Shown: positions 7,173-16,629, numbered from the stretch's first letter. The stretch is 33,489 nt of DNA from Geofilum rhodophaeum (GCF_002210225.1 NZ_MWUJ01000025.1:1-33489), one strand, 5' to 3'. A program made the numbers and translations. Notes: a model not told the origin generated them from the letters alone.

Positions 7173-8035
7173 GCGTAGTTCTGATTACCATCGTTACGCT
7201 TGCCGGATTGGGAGCAATAGCTGCGGTTATTCTTTTCCTGGCTTCAAAGAAGTTTCAGGTGTTTGAGGATCCGCGGATTGATGTAGTGGAGGAAGCCTTA
7301 CCGGCAGCCAACTGTGGCGGATGCGGATTCCCGGGTTGCCGGGCCTTTGCAGAGGCCCTGGTGAAAGCAGATGATATTTCCTCAATGAACTGCCCCGTTG
7401 GCGGGGCTCCAACCATGTCGATAGTTGCCGGAATACTGGGCAAAGAAGCCGGCAGCGCCAAGCCGCAAGTCGCAGTACTGCGTTGCAACGGCAGCTGTGA
7501 ACACCGACCCCGCTTAAACAACTACCAGGGGGCCGTATCCTGTGCTGTAGCGGCCGCGCTTTATGGTGGCGAGACAGGCTGCTCGTATGGCTGTCTGGGT
7601 TGTGGCGACTGTGTGGCCGCCTGTAAGTTCGACGCCATGTACATGGACGAAGAAACCGGTCTGCCCGTCATTATAGAAGAAAACTGTGTGGCCTGCGGCG
7701 CCTGCGTGGAGGCCTGTCCCAAAGACATTATAGAGCTCCGGAATATTGGTCCTAAGAGTCGACGCATTTTTGTAAGCTGCGTGAACAAGGACAAAGGAGC
7801 AGTGGCCAGGAAGTCCTGCGAGGTGGCCTGCATTGGCTGCGGCAAATGCGAAAAGGTGTGTGCCTTTGATGCCATTACCATCAAAGACAATCTGGCCTAC
7901 ATCGATTACGAAAAGTGCAAACTGTGTCGCAAATGTGTGGAAGTTTGTCCCACCAACGCCATTCACGAGCTCAACTTCCCGCCGCGCAAACCCAAAGTGG
8001 AGAAAACCGAACCGGAAAAGGAGCCGGTGGCTTAA
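7169..8035 (+). CDS. rnfB: Rnf complex subunit RnfB, multi-cluster ferredoxin protein
   Basis: A 288-residue iron-sulfur subunit of the Rnf ferredoxin:NAD+ oxidoreductase. Residues 4-26 form an N-terminal membrane anchor. A 4Fe-4S motif follows with Cys49, Cys52, Cys57 and Cys75 (NCGGCGFPGC ... NCP), typical of RnfB. The C-terminal part has four CxxC-type ferredoxin motifs at about 138-152, 173-183, 221-231 and 250-260, enough for roughly four clusters arranged as two bacterial ferredoxin folds. RnfB is thought to accept electrons from reduced ferredoxin and pass them to the membrane subunits. It overlaps rseC by 4 bp. The last 15 residues are charged and lack motifs. Confidence 0.95.
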   Translation: MSVVLITIVTLAGLGAIAAVILFLASKKFQVFEDPRIDVVEEALPAANCGGCGFPGCRAFAEALVKADDISSMNCPVGGAPTMSIVAGILGKEAGSAKPQVAVLRCNGSCEHRPRLNNYQGAVSCAVAAALYGGETGCSYGCLGCGDCVAACKFDAMYMDEETGLPVIIEENCVACGACVEACPKDIIELRNIGPKSRRIFVSCVNKDKGAVARKSCEVACIGCGKCEKVCAFDAITIKDNLAYIDYEKCKLCRKCVEVCPTNAIHELNFPPRKPKVEKTEPEKEPVA

Positions 8036-8074
8036 TACCGTTTCATTTGAACCAATGCGATTCGCACAAAAAAT

Positions 8075-8081
8075 AAGGAGG
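8075..8081 (+). promoter_or_regulatory. Strong Shine-Dalgarno site fixing the GTG start of rnfC
   Basis: AAGGAGG ends 7 nt before GTG at 8089. Such near-consensus sites are uncommon in Bacteroidota, where initiation usually relies on A-rich leaders. Here it supports the GTG start, since no in-frame ATG occurs nearby. Confidence 0.7.
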
Positions 8082-8088
8082 AAATAAC

Positions 8089-9426
8089 GTGTTAAAGACC
8101 TTTTCACTTGGGGGCGTTCATCCCGCAGAAAACAAACGTTCTGCCAACAGCCCCGTTGAAGTTTTACCAGTGCCTCCGGTAGTGAGCATTCCACTGGCCC
8201 AGCACATTGGCGCTCCTGCCCAGGCCCTCGTTAAAAAGGGCGACGAAGTAAAGGTAGGTCAGGTCATTGCCCAATCGGCGGGTTTTGTTTCGGCCAACAT
8301 CCATTCTCCCGTCTCGGGAAAGGTCGCTAAAGTCGACCAAATCGTGGATGCCTCAGGCTACCGTAAAGATGCCATCATCATCAATACCGAGGGCGACGAA
8401 TGGGTAGAGGACATCGACCGCTCAGCCATTCTGGTTAAAGAAATCACCGCCAGTCCCGAAGCCATCATCAAAAAAATTGGCGAAGCGGGCATTGTAGGCT
8501 TGGGTGGCGCTACCTTCCCGGCCCATGTAAAGCTTTCACCCCCTCCCGGAAAGACCTGCGATGTACTCATCATCAACGGCGTAGAGTGTGAGCCCTACCT
8601 GACCAGCGACCACCGCCTGATGCTCGAAAAAGGAGAAGAACTGCTGGTGGGCATTCGCTTGTTGATGACTGCACTAAATGTTAAGAAGGCCATCATAGGA
8701 ATTGAAAACAACAAGCCCGATGCCATTGCCCATATGGAGAAACTGGCGTCAGAATACGAGGGCGTTCGCGTTCAGCCCCTCAAAGTGCAATATCCCCAGG
8801 GAGGAGAAAAGCAACTCATCGACGCTTGTATGGGTCGCCAGGTACCCTCGGGTAAACTGCCCATTGAGGTAGGTGCTGTGGTACACAACGTGGGTACGGC
8901 TTATGCCGTTTACGAGGCCGTTCAGAAAAACAAGCCCCTGATTGAGCGCATTGTCACCGTTACCGGCCTTTCGCTGGCGCGTCCGGCCAACTTCCTCACC
9001 CGCATAGGCACGCCCATCTCGGTACTGATTGAGGCGGCCGGGGGACTGCCCGACGACACCGGCAAAATCATTGGTGGGGGCCCCATGATGGGTAAAGCAC
9101 TGACTTCGACCGAAATTCCGGTGACCAAAGGGACCTCAGGCATTCTGTTGATGCCGCAGCCGCTGGCTTCGCGCAAGCCGGTAGATCCCTGCATCCGCTG
9201 CTCCAAATGCGTGAGCGTTTGCCCCATGGGCTTGTCGCCCTACCTGCTGATGCCCCTGGCCGAAAAGGCCATTTGGGATCGCGCTGAAGAAGAAAACATA
9301 ATGGACTGCATTGAGTGTGGCTCCTGCAGTTTCACTTGTCCCTCATCGCGCCCCCTGCTCGACTACATTCGTCTGGGCAAGGCCAAGGTGGGACAAATCA
9401 TGCGCAGTCGCACCGCAACAGCATAA
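8089..9426 (+). CDS. rnfC: Rnf complex subunit RnfC, NADH/FMN-binding
   Basis: A 445-residue peripheral subunit carrying the NADH and FMN site of Rnf. The N-terminus (about 1-95) has a barrel-sandwich domain (GDEVKVGQVIAQSAGFVSA). The Rossmann-type flavin/NADH region opens with the glycine-rich GIVGLGGATFPAHVKL (about 135-150), followed by NGVECEPYLTSDHRLM and the SLBB-like segment RPANFLTRIGTP. Two 4Fe-4S motifs lie at the C-terminus, CIRCSKCVSVCP from Cys368 and CIECGSCSFTCP from Cys407. The length matches the short RnfC form lacking the long C-terminal extension of gammaproteobacteria. Start is GTG with a strong ribosome binding site at 8075-8081. It follows rnfB by 53 bp. Confidence 0.95.
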   Translation: MLKTFSLGGVHPAENKRSANSPVEVLPVPPVVSIPLAQHIGAPAQALVKKGDEVKVGQVIAQSAGFVSANIHSPVSGKVAKVDQIVDASGYRKDAIIINTEGDEWVEDIDRSAILVKEITASPEAIIKKIGEAGIVGLGGATFPAHVKLSPPPGKTCDVLIINGVECEPYLTSDHRLMLEKGEELLVGIRLLMTALNVKKAIIGIENNKPDAIAHMEKLASEYEGVRVQPLKVQYPQGGEKQLIDACMGRQVPSGKLPIEVGAVVHNVGTAYAVYEAVQKNKPLIERIVTVTGLSLARPANFLTRIGTPISVLIEAAGGLPDDTGKIIGGGPMMGKALTSTEIPVTKGTSGILLMPQPLASRKPVDPCIRCSKCVSVCPMGLSPYLLMPLAEKAIWDRAEEENIMDCIECGSCSFTCPSSRPLLDYIRLGKAKVGQIMRSRTATA

Positions 9427-9468
9427 GCAGCTGCCCTTAATTCGATACGTACAGATAAAACATAAGGC

Positions 9469-10473
9469 ATGAATAAATTGATTGTATCCCCCTCTCCGCA
9501 CGTACACAGCGGCGACTCTGTGCAAAAAAACATGTACGGGGTATTGCTGGCCCTGGTGCCCGCGCTGGCCGCCTCCGTGTGGTTTTTTGGACTGGGGGCC
9601 CTCATTGTTACCCTTACTTCGGTATTGGCCTGTGTGCTGTTTGAGCACCTTATTCAAAAATACCTGCTTAAAAAGCCCAGCACCATCATGGATGGTTCGG
9701 CAGCCGTAACCGGACTCCTGCTGGCGTTTAACCTGCCGACCAACATTCCTTTGGGACTCATCATCATTGGTGCAGCCATTGCCATTGGCATGGGCAAAAT
9801 GTCCTTTGGCGGTCTGGGACAGAATCCTTTTAACCCTGCTTTGGTGGGAAGGGTCTTCCTGCTGATTTCCTTTCCGGTGCAAATGACCAGCTGGCCGGTG
9901 CCGATAGCGGCACGCGGCGCCTACATCGATGCAGTTACAGGCCCCACGCCCCTGTCGGTGGTAAAGGAGGGACTGGCAGCCGGTCGTCCTTTCTCCGAAC
10001 TCACGGCTGAAATTCCTTCCTACCTGAATCTGTTTATGGGTCAGATGGGTGGTTCGGCCGGTGAAGTGGCGGGTGTTGCCCTCTTACTGGGCTTGGGCTA
10101 CATGCTGATAAAAAAGATTGTTACCTGGCACATTCCGGTGGCGGTTGTGGGCAGCATCGCGGTGTTTACCGGTGTTCTGCACCTAAGCGACCCCCAGGCC
10201 TATGCCAGTCCCCTCTTTCACCTGTTGACCGGCGGGGTGTTGCTGGGCGCCTTTTTTATGGCCACCGACTACGCCAGCTCGCCCATGTCCAAACGAGGCA
10301 TGTTGCTCTATGGAGCAGGCATCGGCATCATTACGGTACTCATCCGCATTTACGGGTCCTACCCCGAGGGAGTGTCTTTTGCGATTCTCATAATGAATGC
10401 CTTTACACCGCTCATCGACAAATACATAAAGCCGAAACGCTTTGGCGAAAAACCGGCTGTTCAAAAAGCATAA
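9469..10473 (+). CDS. rnfD: Rnf complex subunit RnfD, integral membrane flavoprotein
   Basis: A 334-residue polytopic membrane protein of the RnfD/NqrB family with about eight to ten hydrophobic helices. The conserved GSAAVTGLLLAFNLP and GGLGQNPFNPALVGRVFL segments are present. The covalent FMN attachment motif reads DAVTGPTPLS with Thr160 as the probable linkage residue. Family members carry a flavin in the membrane and form part of the electron path coupled to Na+ or H+ transport. It lies between rnfC (42 bp upstream) and rnfG (22 bp downstream). The motif has proline where many homologues have alanine, an accepted variant. Confidence 0.95.
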   Translation: MNKLIVSPSPHVHSGDSVQKNMYGVLLALVPALAASVWFFGLGALIVTLTSVLACVLFEHLIQKYLLKKPSTIMDGSAAVTGLLLAFNLPTNIPLGLIIIGAAIAIGMGKMSFGGLGQNPFNPALVGRVFLLISFPVQMTSWPVPIAARGAYIDAVTGPTPLSVVKEGLAAGRPFSELTAEIPSYLNLFMGQMGGSAGEVAGVALLLGLGYMLIKKIVTWHIPVAVVGSIAVFTGVLHLSDPQAYASPLFHLLTGGVLLGAFFMATDYASSPMSKRGMLLYGAGIGIITVLIRIYGSYPEGVSFAILIMNAFTPLIDKYIKPKRFGEKPAVQKA

Positions 10474-10495
10474 AACTAAAAAAACACATAGTAAA

Positions 10496-11218
10496 ATGGG
10501 CAAAAGCGCATCTACTCTACCCGCTATGGTTCTTACCCTGCTGATTATTACAGCAGTGGCCGGAACCTCCCTGGGCTTTATTTACAAGTTGACCCAGACT
10601 CCCATTGCCGAAGCCGCCGTATTAAAGCAGCAGGAAGCCATTCGTATGGTGGTACCTGAGTTCGACAACGATCCGGCATCCGAAATGTACGAGCTGACCT
10701 CAGAAGAGGGATTTACCTTAAAAGTATTCCCTGCCAAAAAAGACGGCCAATGCATTGCTGCAGCCATCGAATCGGTTTCGAACCGGGGTTTTGGCGGAGA
10801 AGTTAAAATAATGGTGGGCTTACAGCCCAACGGGACCATCATCGACTATCAGATTCTGGAACACAAAGAAACGCCGGGACTGGGAACCAAGATGGTCGAT
10901 TGGTTTAAGCCAGTGGCAGCCGGAGCAGAAGAAAAAAGCCGCAATGCTTTTTTCGACAAGCTCTTTGGCATTAAAGCAGCCGAGGGCGATGGTGGTGAAA
11001 ACGGGCAAAGCATTCTGGGCAAAAATCCGGGACAAATCAATATGACGGTAAAACAAGACGGCGGCGATGTGGATGCCATTACGGCAGCAACCATCACCTC
11101 ACGGGCCTTTTTGCATGCTGTAGCGGTAGCCTATACCACCTTTACGCACAACACCGATTGCGAAAGCGGTGCCACAAAGATCGAGGAAGCCCCCACCCGG
11201 GAAGGGGCCGAACAATGA
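10496..11218 (+). CDS. rnfG: Rnf complex subunit RnfG, covalent FMN protein
   Basis: A 240-residue subunit with one N-terminal membrane helix (about 10-32) and a periplasmic FMN-binding domain. The FMN attachment region reads DAITAATITSRAF with Thr199 as the probable flavin-linked residue. The canonical SGAT is here TAAT, which I believe recurs in Bacteroidota RnfG proteins. Also visible are GFGGEVKIMVGL and ILEHKETPGLGTKM, both conserved in RnfG/NqrC. ATG at 10496 is chosen because the longer frame would begin with TTG inside rnfD and prefix a lysine-rich stretch unlike the family. It follows rnfD by 22 bp and precedes rnfE by 20 bp. Confidence 0.93.
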   Translation: MGKSASTLPAMVLTLLIITAVAGTSLGFIYKLTQTPIAEAAVLKQQEAIRMVVPEFDNDPASEMYELTSEEGFTLKVFPAKKDGQCIAAAIESVSNRGFGGEVKIMVGLQPNGTIIDYQILEHKETPGLGTKMVDWFKPVAAGAEEKSRNAFFDKLFGIKAAEGDGGENGQSILGKNPGQINMTVKQDGGDVDAITAATITSRAFLHAVAVAYTTFTHNTDCESGATKIEEAPTREGAEQ

Positions 11219-11238
11219 AAATATAAAAAGTCTATCGT

Positions 11239-11823
11239 ATGAATCAGTGGAAGAATTTTTCAAAAGGTTTCTTTAAGGAGAATGCCGTTTTCACCCTGCT
11301 CCTGGGTATGTGTCCCACCCTGGGGGTTACCTCATCGGCCATCAATGGTCTGGGAATGGGTTTGGCAACGACCTTTGTGCTCATTATGGCCAACCTGGTG
11401 GTTTCCCTGGTAAAGGATTTCATTCCCGACAAGGTGCGCATCCCCGCCTTCATCGTTATCATAGCCACCTTTGTCACCATTGTTGAAATGGTGATGCAGG
11501 CCTATGTTCCGGCACTTTTCGATGCACTGGGCCTCTTCATCCCGCTCATTGTGGTAAACTGCGTAGTTCTGGGTCGCGCCGAAGCCTTTGCCTCTAAAAA
11601 CAATGTGGGCTCATCCATTATCGACGGAGCAGGCATGGGCCTGGGATTTACCATGGCCCTGGTCATGCTCGGGAGCATTCGCGAACTGCTGGGCAGCGGC
11701 TTCTTATTCGGTCTGCCGGTGTACCCCGAAGAATACGGCATGCTGGTATTTGTTCTGGCGCCCGGCGCCTTTATTGCCCTGGGCTACCTAATTGCCATCA
11801 TCAACCGCTTTAAAAGAGCCTGA
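11239..11823 (+). CDS. rnfE: Rnf complex subunit RnfE, integral membrane protein
   Basis: A 194-residue hydrophobic protein with six predicted helices, matching RnfE/NqrD. Diagnostic segments are KENAVFTLLLGMCPTLGVT near the N-terminus, VVNCVVLGRAEAFASKN in the centre and DGAGMGLGFTMALVMLGSIR. RnfE pairs with RnfA as an inverted-topology membrane core that carries a metal centre at the conserved cysteines and takes part in ion translocation. Cys25 of LGMCPTLGVT and Cys of VVNCVVLGRA are the conserved ligands visible here. It lies between rnfG and rnfA with 20 and 39 bp spacing. Confidence 0.95.
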   Translation: MNQWKNFSKGFFKENAVFTLLLGMCPTLGVTSSAINGLGMGLATTFVLIMANLVVSLVKDFIPDKVRIPAFIVIIATFVTIVEMVMQAYVPALFDALGLFIPLIVVNCVVLGRAEAFASKNNVGSSIIDGAGMGLGFTMALVMLGSIRELLGSGFLFGLPVYPEEYGMLVFVLAPGAFIALGYLIAIINRFKRA

Positions 11824-11862
11824 ATCGGACTCCAATAATATTAATCAAAACAGGTGAATGCC

Positions 11863-12435
11863 ATGACCTATTTTCTCATCATCATATCGGCCATTTTTGT
11901 CAACAACATAGTATTGGCCCAATTTCTGGGAATCTGCCCCTTTCTGGGTGTTTCCAAACGAATTTCTACCGGTATTGGAATGACCGGCGCAGTGACCTTT
12001 GTAATGGTTATTGCTACCATCGTTACCTGGTTCATCCAAAACTACATCCTCATTCCATTTTCCGTCACCTACCTGCAAACCATTTCCTTTATTCTGGTCA
12101 TTGCTGCCCTGGTACAGCTGGTCGAGATTGTGCTTAAAAAAGTGAGTCCCCCACTCTACCAGGCCCTGGGTGTATTTTTGCCCCTGATCACCACCAACTG
12201 TGCCATTTTGGGGGTAGCCATCATGACGGTAAGTAAGGATTTCAACATTGTGGAAGCAGTGGTCTTTTCCATGGCCTCGGCCATAGGCTTTGGCCTGGCT
12301 CTGATTACCTTTGCCGGCATTCGCGAACAACTCGACCTGATGAACATCCCCAAGGGCATGCAGGGCGCCCCCATCGCCCTGGTGGTGGCCGGCATTCTGG
12401 CCCTGGCCTTTATGGGCTTTGCCGGTATGGTTTAA
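11863..12435 (+). CDS. rnfA: Rnf complex subunit RnfA, integral membrane protein
   Basis: A 190-residue six-helix protein matching RnfA/NqrE, paralogous to RnfE. It shows NNIVLAQFLGICPFLGVSK at the N-terminus and LITTNCAILGVAIM in the centre, again with the two cysteines expected for the shared membrane metal site. ATG at 11863 is preferred over GTG at 11854, because the family starts MTYFLIIISAIFVNN and an AGGTGA site lies about 5 nt upstream of this ATG. It is the last gene of the rnf operon. Its stop is only 7 bp from the stop of the convergent regulator gene, with no terminator hairpin visible in between. Confidence 0.95.
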   Translation: MTYFLIIISAIFVNNIVLAQFLGICPFLGVSKRISTGIGMTGAVTFVMVIATIVTWFIQNYILIPFSVTYLQTISFILVIAALVQLVEIVLKKVSPPLYQALGVFLPLITTNCAILGVAIMTVSKDFNIVEAVVFSMASAIGFGLALITFAGIREQLDLMNIPKGMQGAPIALVVAGILALAFMGFAGMV

Positions 12436-12442
12436 CTCCTTT

Positions 12443-15400
12443 TCAGGACTCCCCGGCCGCCCAGGCCGAGGGAGTTACCCCATATTTCGATTTAAAGCTC
12501 CGGGAAAAAGAGGCCAGACTCGAAAAACCAACGGCGTACATGACCTCTGTAATGTTTCCCTCTTGATGGCGCAGCATATCGGCCGCCTTTTGCATGCGAT
12601 AGTTCACCACGATCTCCTTGGTAGACCGGCCGGTGATCTCCTTTAATTTACGGTACAAATGGGTGCTGCTGAACCCCACCTCCTGAGCAATTGAATCTAC
12701 CGACAAATCGGGATTGGACACTTGCCCCTCTATGATCCGCATCACCTTCTGTAAAAACAATTCGTCCTCCGCCAAAGGTTTCCCCTCCCCCCCTTGGGGA
12801 TTCAACATCAACTTCCGCACAAAATAGGCCTCCATTTCCTCGTCGCGCCGAAACATCCCCACAATACAAGCACGCAAATAATCCATATCCACCGGCTTGG
12901 TCAAATACAAATCGGCACCCGCCTCCATCCCCTCGGTCTTTTGGCTATCAAGGCCCTGAGCCGTAAGTAGAATCACCGGTAAATGCGCCGTGGTTTTATC
13001 CTTTTTTAAGCGAGAGCAAAGTGCACGCCCATCCATCCCGGGCATCATGACATCGCTGATTACCAAATGCGGATGCACCCGATGAATCAACTCCAATGCA
13101 GCTTCTCCGCTCTGGGCCGTGTGCAGCTCGTAACTGTCGTCCAGACCCATAACCATATAATCCAAAATATCTGAATTGTCATCGACCAGCACCAATCTGC
13201 GGTTCCGCGGCACTTGCTGTGACTCCGAACGGGAAGTCAGCACGTGAAACTGCAAGCCCTCCTGAATCTGCCCGGCAGCAGGCACCTCAACACCAGGGTC
13301 ATTACGCAACGGAAGCGTTAAGGTAAAACAACTTCCGGCTCCAGGGCTACTCTCCACCCTCAAATCGCCCCCATGCATCCGTGCATATTCCCTGGCCAGG
13401 GTCAACCCAATTCCCGATCCAATTTTTCCTTTATTGTCGGTTACCGATTGAAAAAAATGCTCGAAAATCTGCTGCTGTTCCTCAGCCCGAATGCCCACAC
13501 CGTTGTCGCTGACTGAGACCTCGAACACCTCTTCTTTCAATGCAAGGGACAAAACAATTTTACCCCCATAGGGGGTGTGCTTAAAGGCGTTCGAAAGAAG
13601 ATTAAACACAATGGTCTCCAATTTTACGGCATCCACATCCACAACAAGTTCCGTTTGTTCCAAGGCAAGTGCATAAGCAATTTCGTGGCGCATAGCCATA
13701 TCTTCAAACGCTCTGAAAATATTTTCTAAAAAAGGAACCAGGTTGAGCTTAACGGGCACAAAATCAAGTCCCGCATCCTCCAGTTTACGAAAATCAAGCA
13801 ACTGATTAACCAACTTATACAAACGCTGAGCATTACGGTGAGCTATTTGCAGCATCCTTTGCTGCCGCTCACTGGTTCCCGGACTTCCTAAGAGTTCCTT
13901 AACCGGAGGAATAATAAGGCTGAGGGGAGTGCGAAATTCATGTGAAATATTGGTAAAAAACTGCAGGCGGGACTGGTAAATGGATTCACTGTGCTGCTTT
14001 TCAATACGCACCAACTGCAACTCTGCATTCAGTCGCTGACGGTAGGTAAACAAACGAAAAACCACATAAAGCGTCAGTATGGACAACAGCAGATACAGTA
14101 CAATAAAAGCCGGACTTAGCCAAATGGGAGGATCCACTTCGAGCTGCATACGTCGCACCGAACTCCAGGTGCCCAGGTGACTGGAGCCCTTAACCTCAAA
14201 GAGGTATTTTCCGGGTCGCAGGTTGGCGTACACGGCAAAATTTTCCTTACCAGATGTCCGCTGCCACTCTTCCTGTAAAGGCAGCATACGGTAAGCAAAC
14301 TGACTTTCCGCAGGAAACAAATAGTCAAGTGTGGAAAATTCAATGGTTACCGAATTTTGCTGGTAGTCCAGCCGCAACTCATCCAAATAGGCCAAATCAC
14401 GCTTTAACACCCCCTTGTCGGCACCCGGACCAACCACCTCATTGTTCAAACGCAAACCGGTCAATAAAACACTGACCTTACTGGTATCCCGACCAAAACC
14501 CTGTACATCCAAATCAATAAATCCATTATCGCCCCCCACCAGCAGACGCCGACGAGACGCCAGGGTGCTGGCATAGGCATAAAAAGAGTTAATGGGTGCA
14601 TAATGCTGCAAGGGCAGCGTAACATAACTGCCCGCATCGGCATCAATACACAAAAGTGTGCGCAAGGTACTGGCCCATATCCGTCCCTGAGCATCCACCT
14701 GCAAATTCATGATTTTTTCGGGGCGTCCTGTAGCCAGCGAAACAACATCGAGACGATCGCTGGCGGGGGCATAACGCAAAAGTGCATTCTCCAGCCCCAC
14801 ATACAACAGACCCTCCTCATCTATTTGAATTCCAGAAATGTAGCGATGATCTAAAACCCGATTAATTTTATCCATCGAACGTTTCTCCTTCCCGTTTTTG
14901 GTAAAGGTCCATAAACGATTGCGACTGGCATAATACACCAGCGAATCGCTCAGCAAAACCCGGCCGTTGCCGTCTTCATCAATTCGGGTAAAAATAATAT
15001 CTGAAGGATCATCTCCTGCAAAATGCCCTTTATACAAGCCCCCTTCCCAGGCCACCAGCCACAAGGTAGTATCGTTTTCCAAGATAAAATTACTGATGTA
15101 GTTGCTGTGCAAACCGTTTTCCCTGGAGGCAGTTATGGCATGCATCTCATTTCTGTGGCCATCCCAAACATTTAGTCCACCTGCCGTCCCAATCCAAATA
15201 CGTCCGCGCTTATCCTCCTGCAAGGCGTAAACATTATCGAGCAAAAGGCGTCGGGGAACAGGAGCATCGGCTGAGAACAAGGTCGATGTGGAAAAATCGT
15301 TGTTGTGGTGAATAACCCCGTGGATGGTGGCGAGCCAAATCCCACCTGTTTTACTTACAAGCACATCGCGAACCTGATTGCCAATACGTGGGGCCTGATC

Positions 15401-16435
15401 CGAAAAAAAAGTTTCATGCAGCGTGTATAAGGGCTTACCATGATTAAGAATGCTTACCCCATTGGAGGTAATGAACCACAAACGCTGGCGCCGATCTTCA
15501 AAAATTTCCCAAATAACATTGCTGCCAATACTGCTGCTGATGAGCGGATCGTGGTAGTAAACCTGGTTGTGACCACTCTTTGGATGAAATACATTGAGCC
15601 CAAAATCCGTACCCAAATACAGCACACTGTCGTTGGGCGCATAAATGGTCTTAATCACCTCATTACTGAACTGCGTGTTACTGCCATTATAATGCTGTTG
15701 GTGCCCGCTACGATAATCAAAGGACACAAGGCCGGTTTCGGTGCCCACCCACAAAAGACGATCTTCCGCTCCTGGAACTGGCAACAGAGCGCAAACCAAA
15801 TTATTCTCAATAAAAGGCTTATAATCTCCTTTAAGTCGATATGCCGAAATACGTCCACCCATATAACGGTTGAGGCCATCGTAAGTCCCTATCCACACCG
15901 TACCGTCGGGGGTCTGACAAAATGAACGAATCATGTTGTGACTCAAATCGCTGTTGTGGGTTGTAATTCGGTACATGTTGTCCTGCCCTTTTTCATAAAC
16001 AAGCACTCCTTCAGAGGTCCCGGCCCACACATTGCCGTCGCTATCGCCAAATAAGGTTCTAATGACCCGGGCCTTGCCGGTCTCCAACCGCCGGGTCTCA
16101 AAAGTCTTTACGTCAATTACGTTAAGCCCATCCCAGGTACCTACCCACAATCGATCTCCCTCCAAAAGCAGGCAACTTATATTGTCAGAACTCAGCGAAG
16201 CAGAACCGCTGCTGCTTCTAAAATACTTCATATTATACCCGTCAAAACGACAAAGCCCTTCCTGGGTCCCAATCCATATAAACCCATACGCGTCTTGAAC
16301 AATGGAATTGGTAACGTTAGAATTGAGGCCTTCCCGCGTGGTCAGGTTTAGAAAATACAAGGCCTCTGCCGACTCGCTTTTCAGCTGACCGGCCCCCAGT
16401 CCAAACAGAAGAAACACCAAAAAAATTCGCCTCAT
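12443..16435 (-). CDS. Hybrid two-component system sensor/regulator (HTCS) of the galactan locus
   Basis: A 1330-residue one-protein two-component system. A signal peptide (MRRIFLVFLLFGLGAG) leads into a large periplasmic sensor of two-component-regulator beta-propeller repeats (FIWIGTQEGLCRFDGY, VWAGTSEGVLVY, RIWIGTAGGLNVW) and a Y_Y_Y domain. One membrane helix lies at about 773-797. The cytoplasmic part has HisKA with His832 in ISHEFRTPL, HATPase_c (NLLSNAFKHTP, DNGVGI, GSGIGLTLA), a receiver with Asp1128 in VISDVMMPGMDG, and an AraC-type HTH (SVDSIAQEVGFSSTHLYRKL). HTCS proteins bind oligosaccharides in the periplasm and activate the adjacent PUL. This one is divergent from GH53, so it probably senses galacto-oligosaccharides. 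ATG at 16435 is used because it begins the signal peptide; ATG at 16510 would prefix 25 residues. Confidence 0.95.
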   Translation of the reverse strand: MRRIFLVFLLFGLGAGQLKSESAEALYFLNLTTREGLNSNVTNSIVQDAYGFIWIGTQEGLCRFDGYNMKYFRSSSGSASLSSDNISCLLLEGDRLWVGTWDGLNVIDVKTFETRRLETGKARVIRTLFGDSDGNVWAGTSEGVLVYEKGQDNMYRITTHNSDLSHNMIRSFCQTPDGTVWIGTYDGLNRYMGGRISAYRLKGDYKPFIENNLVCALLPVPGAEDRLLWVGTETGLVSFDYRSGHQQHYNGSNTQFSNEVIKTIYAPNDSVLYLGTDFGLNVFHPKSGHNQVYYHDPLISSSIGSNVIWEIFEDRRQRLWFITSNGVSILNHGKPLYTLHETFFSDQAPRIGNQVRDVLVSKTGGIWLATIHGVIHHNNDFSTSTLFSADAPVPRRLLLDNVYALQEDKRGRIWIGTAGGLNVWDGHRNEMHAITASRENGLHSNYISNFILENDTTLWLVAWEGGLYKGHFAGDDPSDIIFTRIDEDGNGRVLLSDSLVYYASRNRLWTFTKNGKEKRSMDKINRVLDHRYISGIQIDEEGLLYVGLENALLRYAPASDRLDVVSLATGRPEKIMNLQVDAQGRIWASTLRTLLCIDADAGSYVTLPLQHYAPINSFYAYASTLASRRRLLVGGDNGFIDLDVQGFGRDTSKVSVLLTGLRLNNEVVGPGADKGVLKRDLAYLDELRLDYQQNSVTIEFSTLDYLFPAESQFAYRMLPLQEEWQRTSGKENFAVYANLRPGKYLFEVKGSSHLGTWSSVRRMQLEVDPPIWLSPAFIVLYLLLSILTLYVVFRLFTYRQRLNAELQLVRIEKQHSESIYQSRLQFFTNISHEFRTPLSLIIPPVKELLGSPGTSERQQRMLQIAHRNAQRLYKLVNQLLDFRKLEDAGLDFVPVKLNLVPFLENIFRAFEDMAMRHEIAYALALEQTELVVDVDAVKLETIVFNLLSNAFKHTPYGGKIVLSLALKEEVFEVSVSDNGVGIRAEEQQQIFEHFFQSVTDNKGKIGSGIGLTLAREYARMHGGDLRVESSPGAGSCFTLTLPLRNDPGVEVPAAGQIQEGLQFHVLTSRSESQQVPRNRRLVLVDDNSDILDYMVMGLDDSYELHTAQSGEAALELIHRVHPHLVISDVMMPGMDGRALCSRLKKDKTTAHLPVILLTAQGLDSQKTEGMEAGADLYLTKPVDMDYLRACIVGMFRRDEEMEAYFVRKLMLNPQGGEGKPLAEDELFLQKVMRIIEGQVSNPDLSVDSIAQEVGFSSTHLYRKLKEITGRSTKEIVVNYRMQKAADMLRHQEGNITEVMYAVGFSSLASFSRSFKSKYGVTPSAWAAGES

Positions 16436-16582
16436 ATATTTTAAGCAATGCAAGAAAACGACAATACACAAACAACTTAAGGCCAGAAAATTAACACAAA
16501 AACACGACATTCACAAATTTGCAATGTAAGATTCGGACAAACTTTGGTAAGCTGAGGAAAACAACTCCCCAACGACCCTTTG

Positions 16583-16590
16583 TATCTTTG
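16583..16590 (+). promoter_or_regulatory. -7 element for the GH53-SusCDE operon
   Basis: TATCTTTG is a full match to TAnnTTTG and lies 39 bp before the GH53 start. No TTTG sits at the usual -33 distance, consistent with a promoter that needs an activator such as the divergent HTCS. Confidence 0.55.
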
Positions 16591-16629
16591 TGTGAATAAA
16601 ATTAGCAAACCAATACAACTTTTAACAAT

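Noticed and set aside
7514-8194. A 226-residue minus-strand frame opposite rnfB
   Set aside because: Antisense to an iron-sulfur protein with intact motifs; no independent domain is visible.
10442-10495. TTG-started N-terminal extension of RnfG
   Set aside because: It overlaps rnfD, is lysine-rich and unlike RnfG; ATG at 10496 directly precedes the membrane helix.
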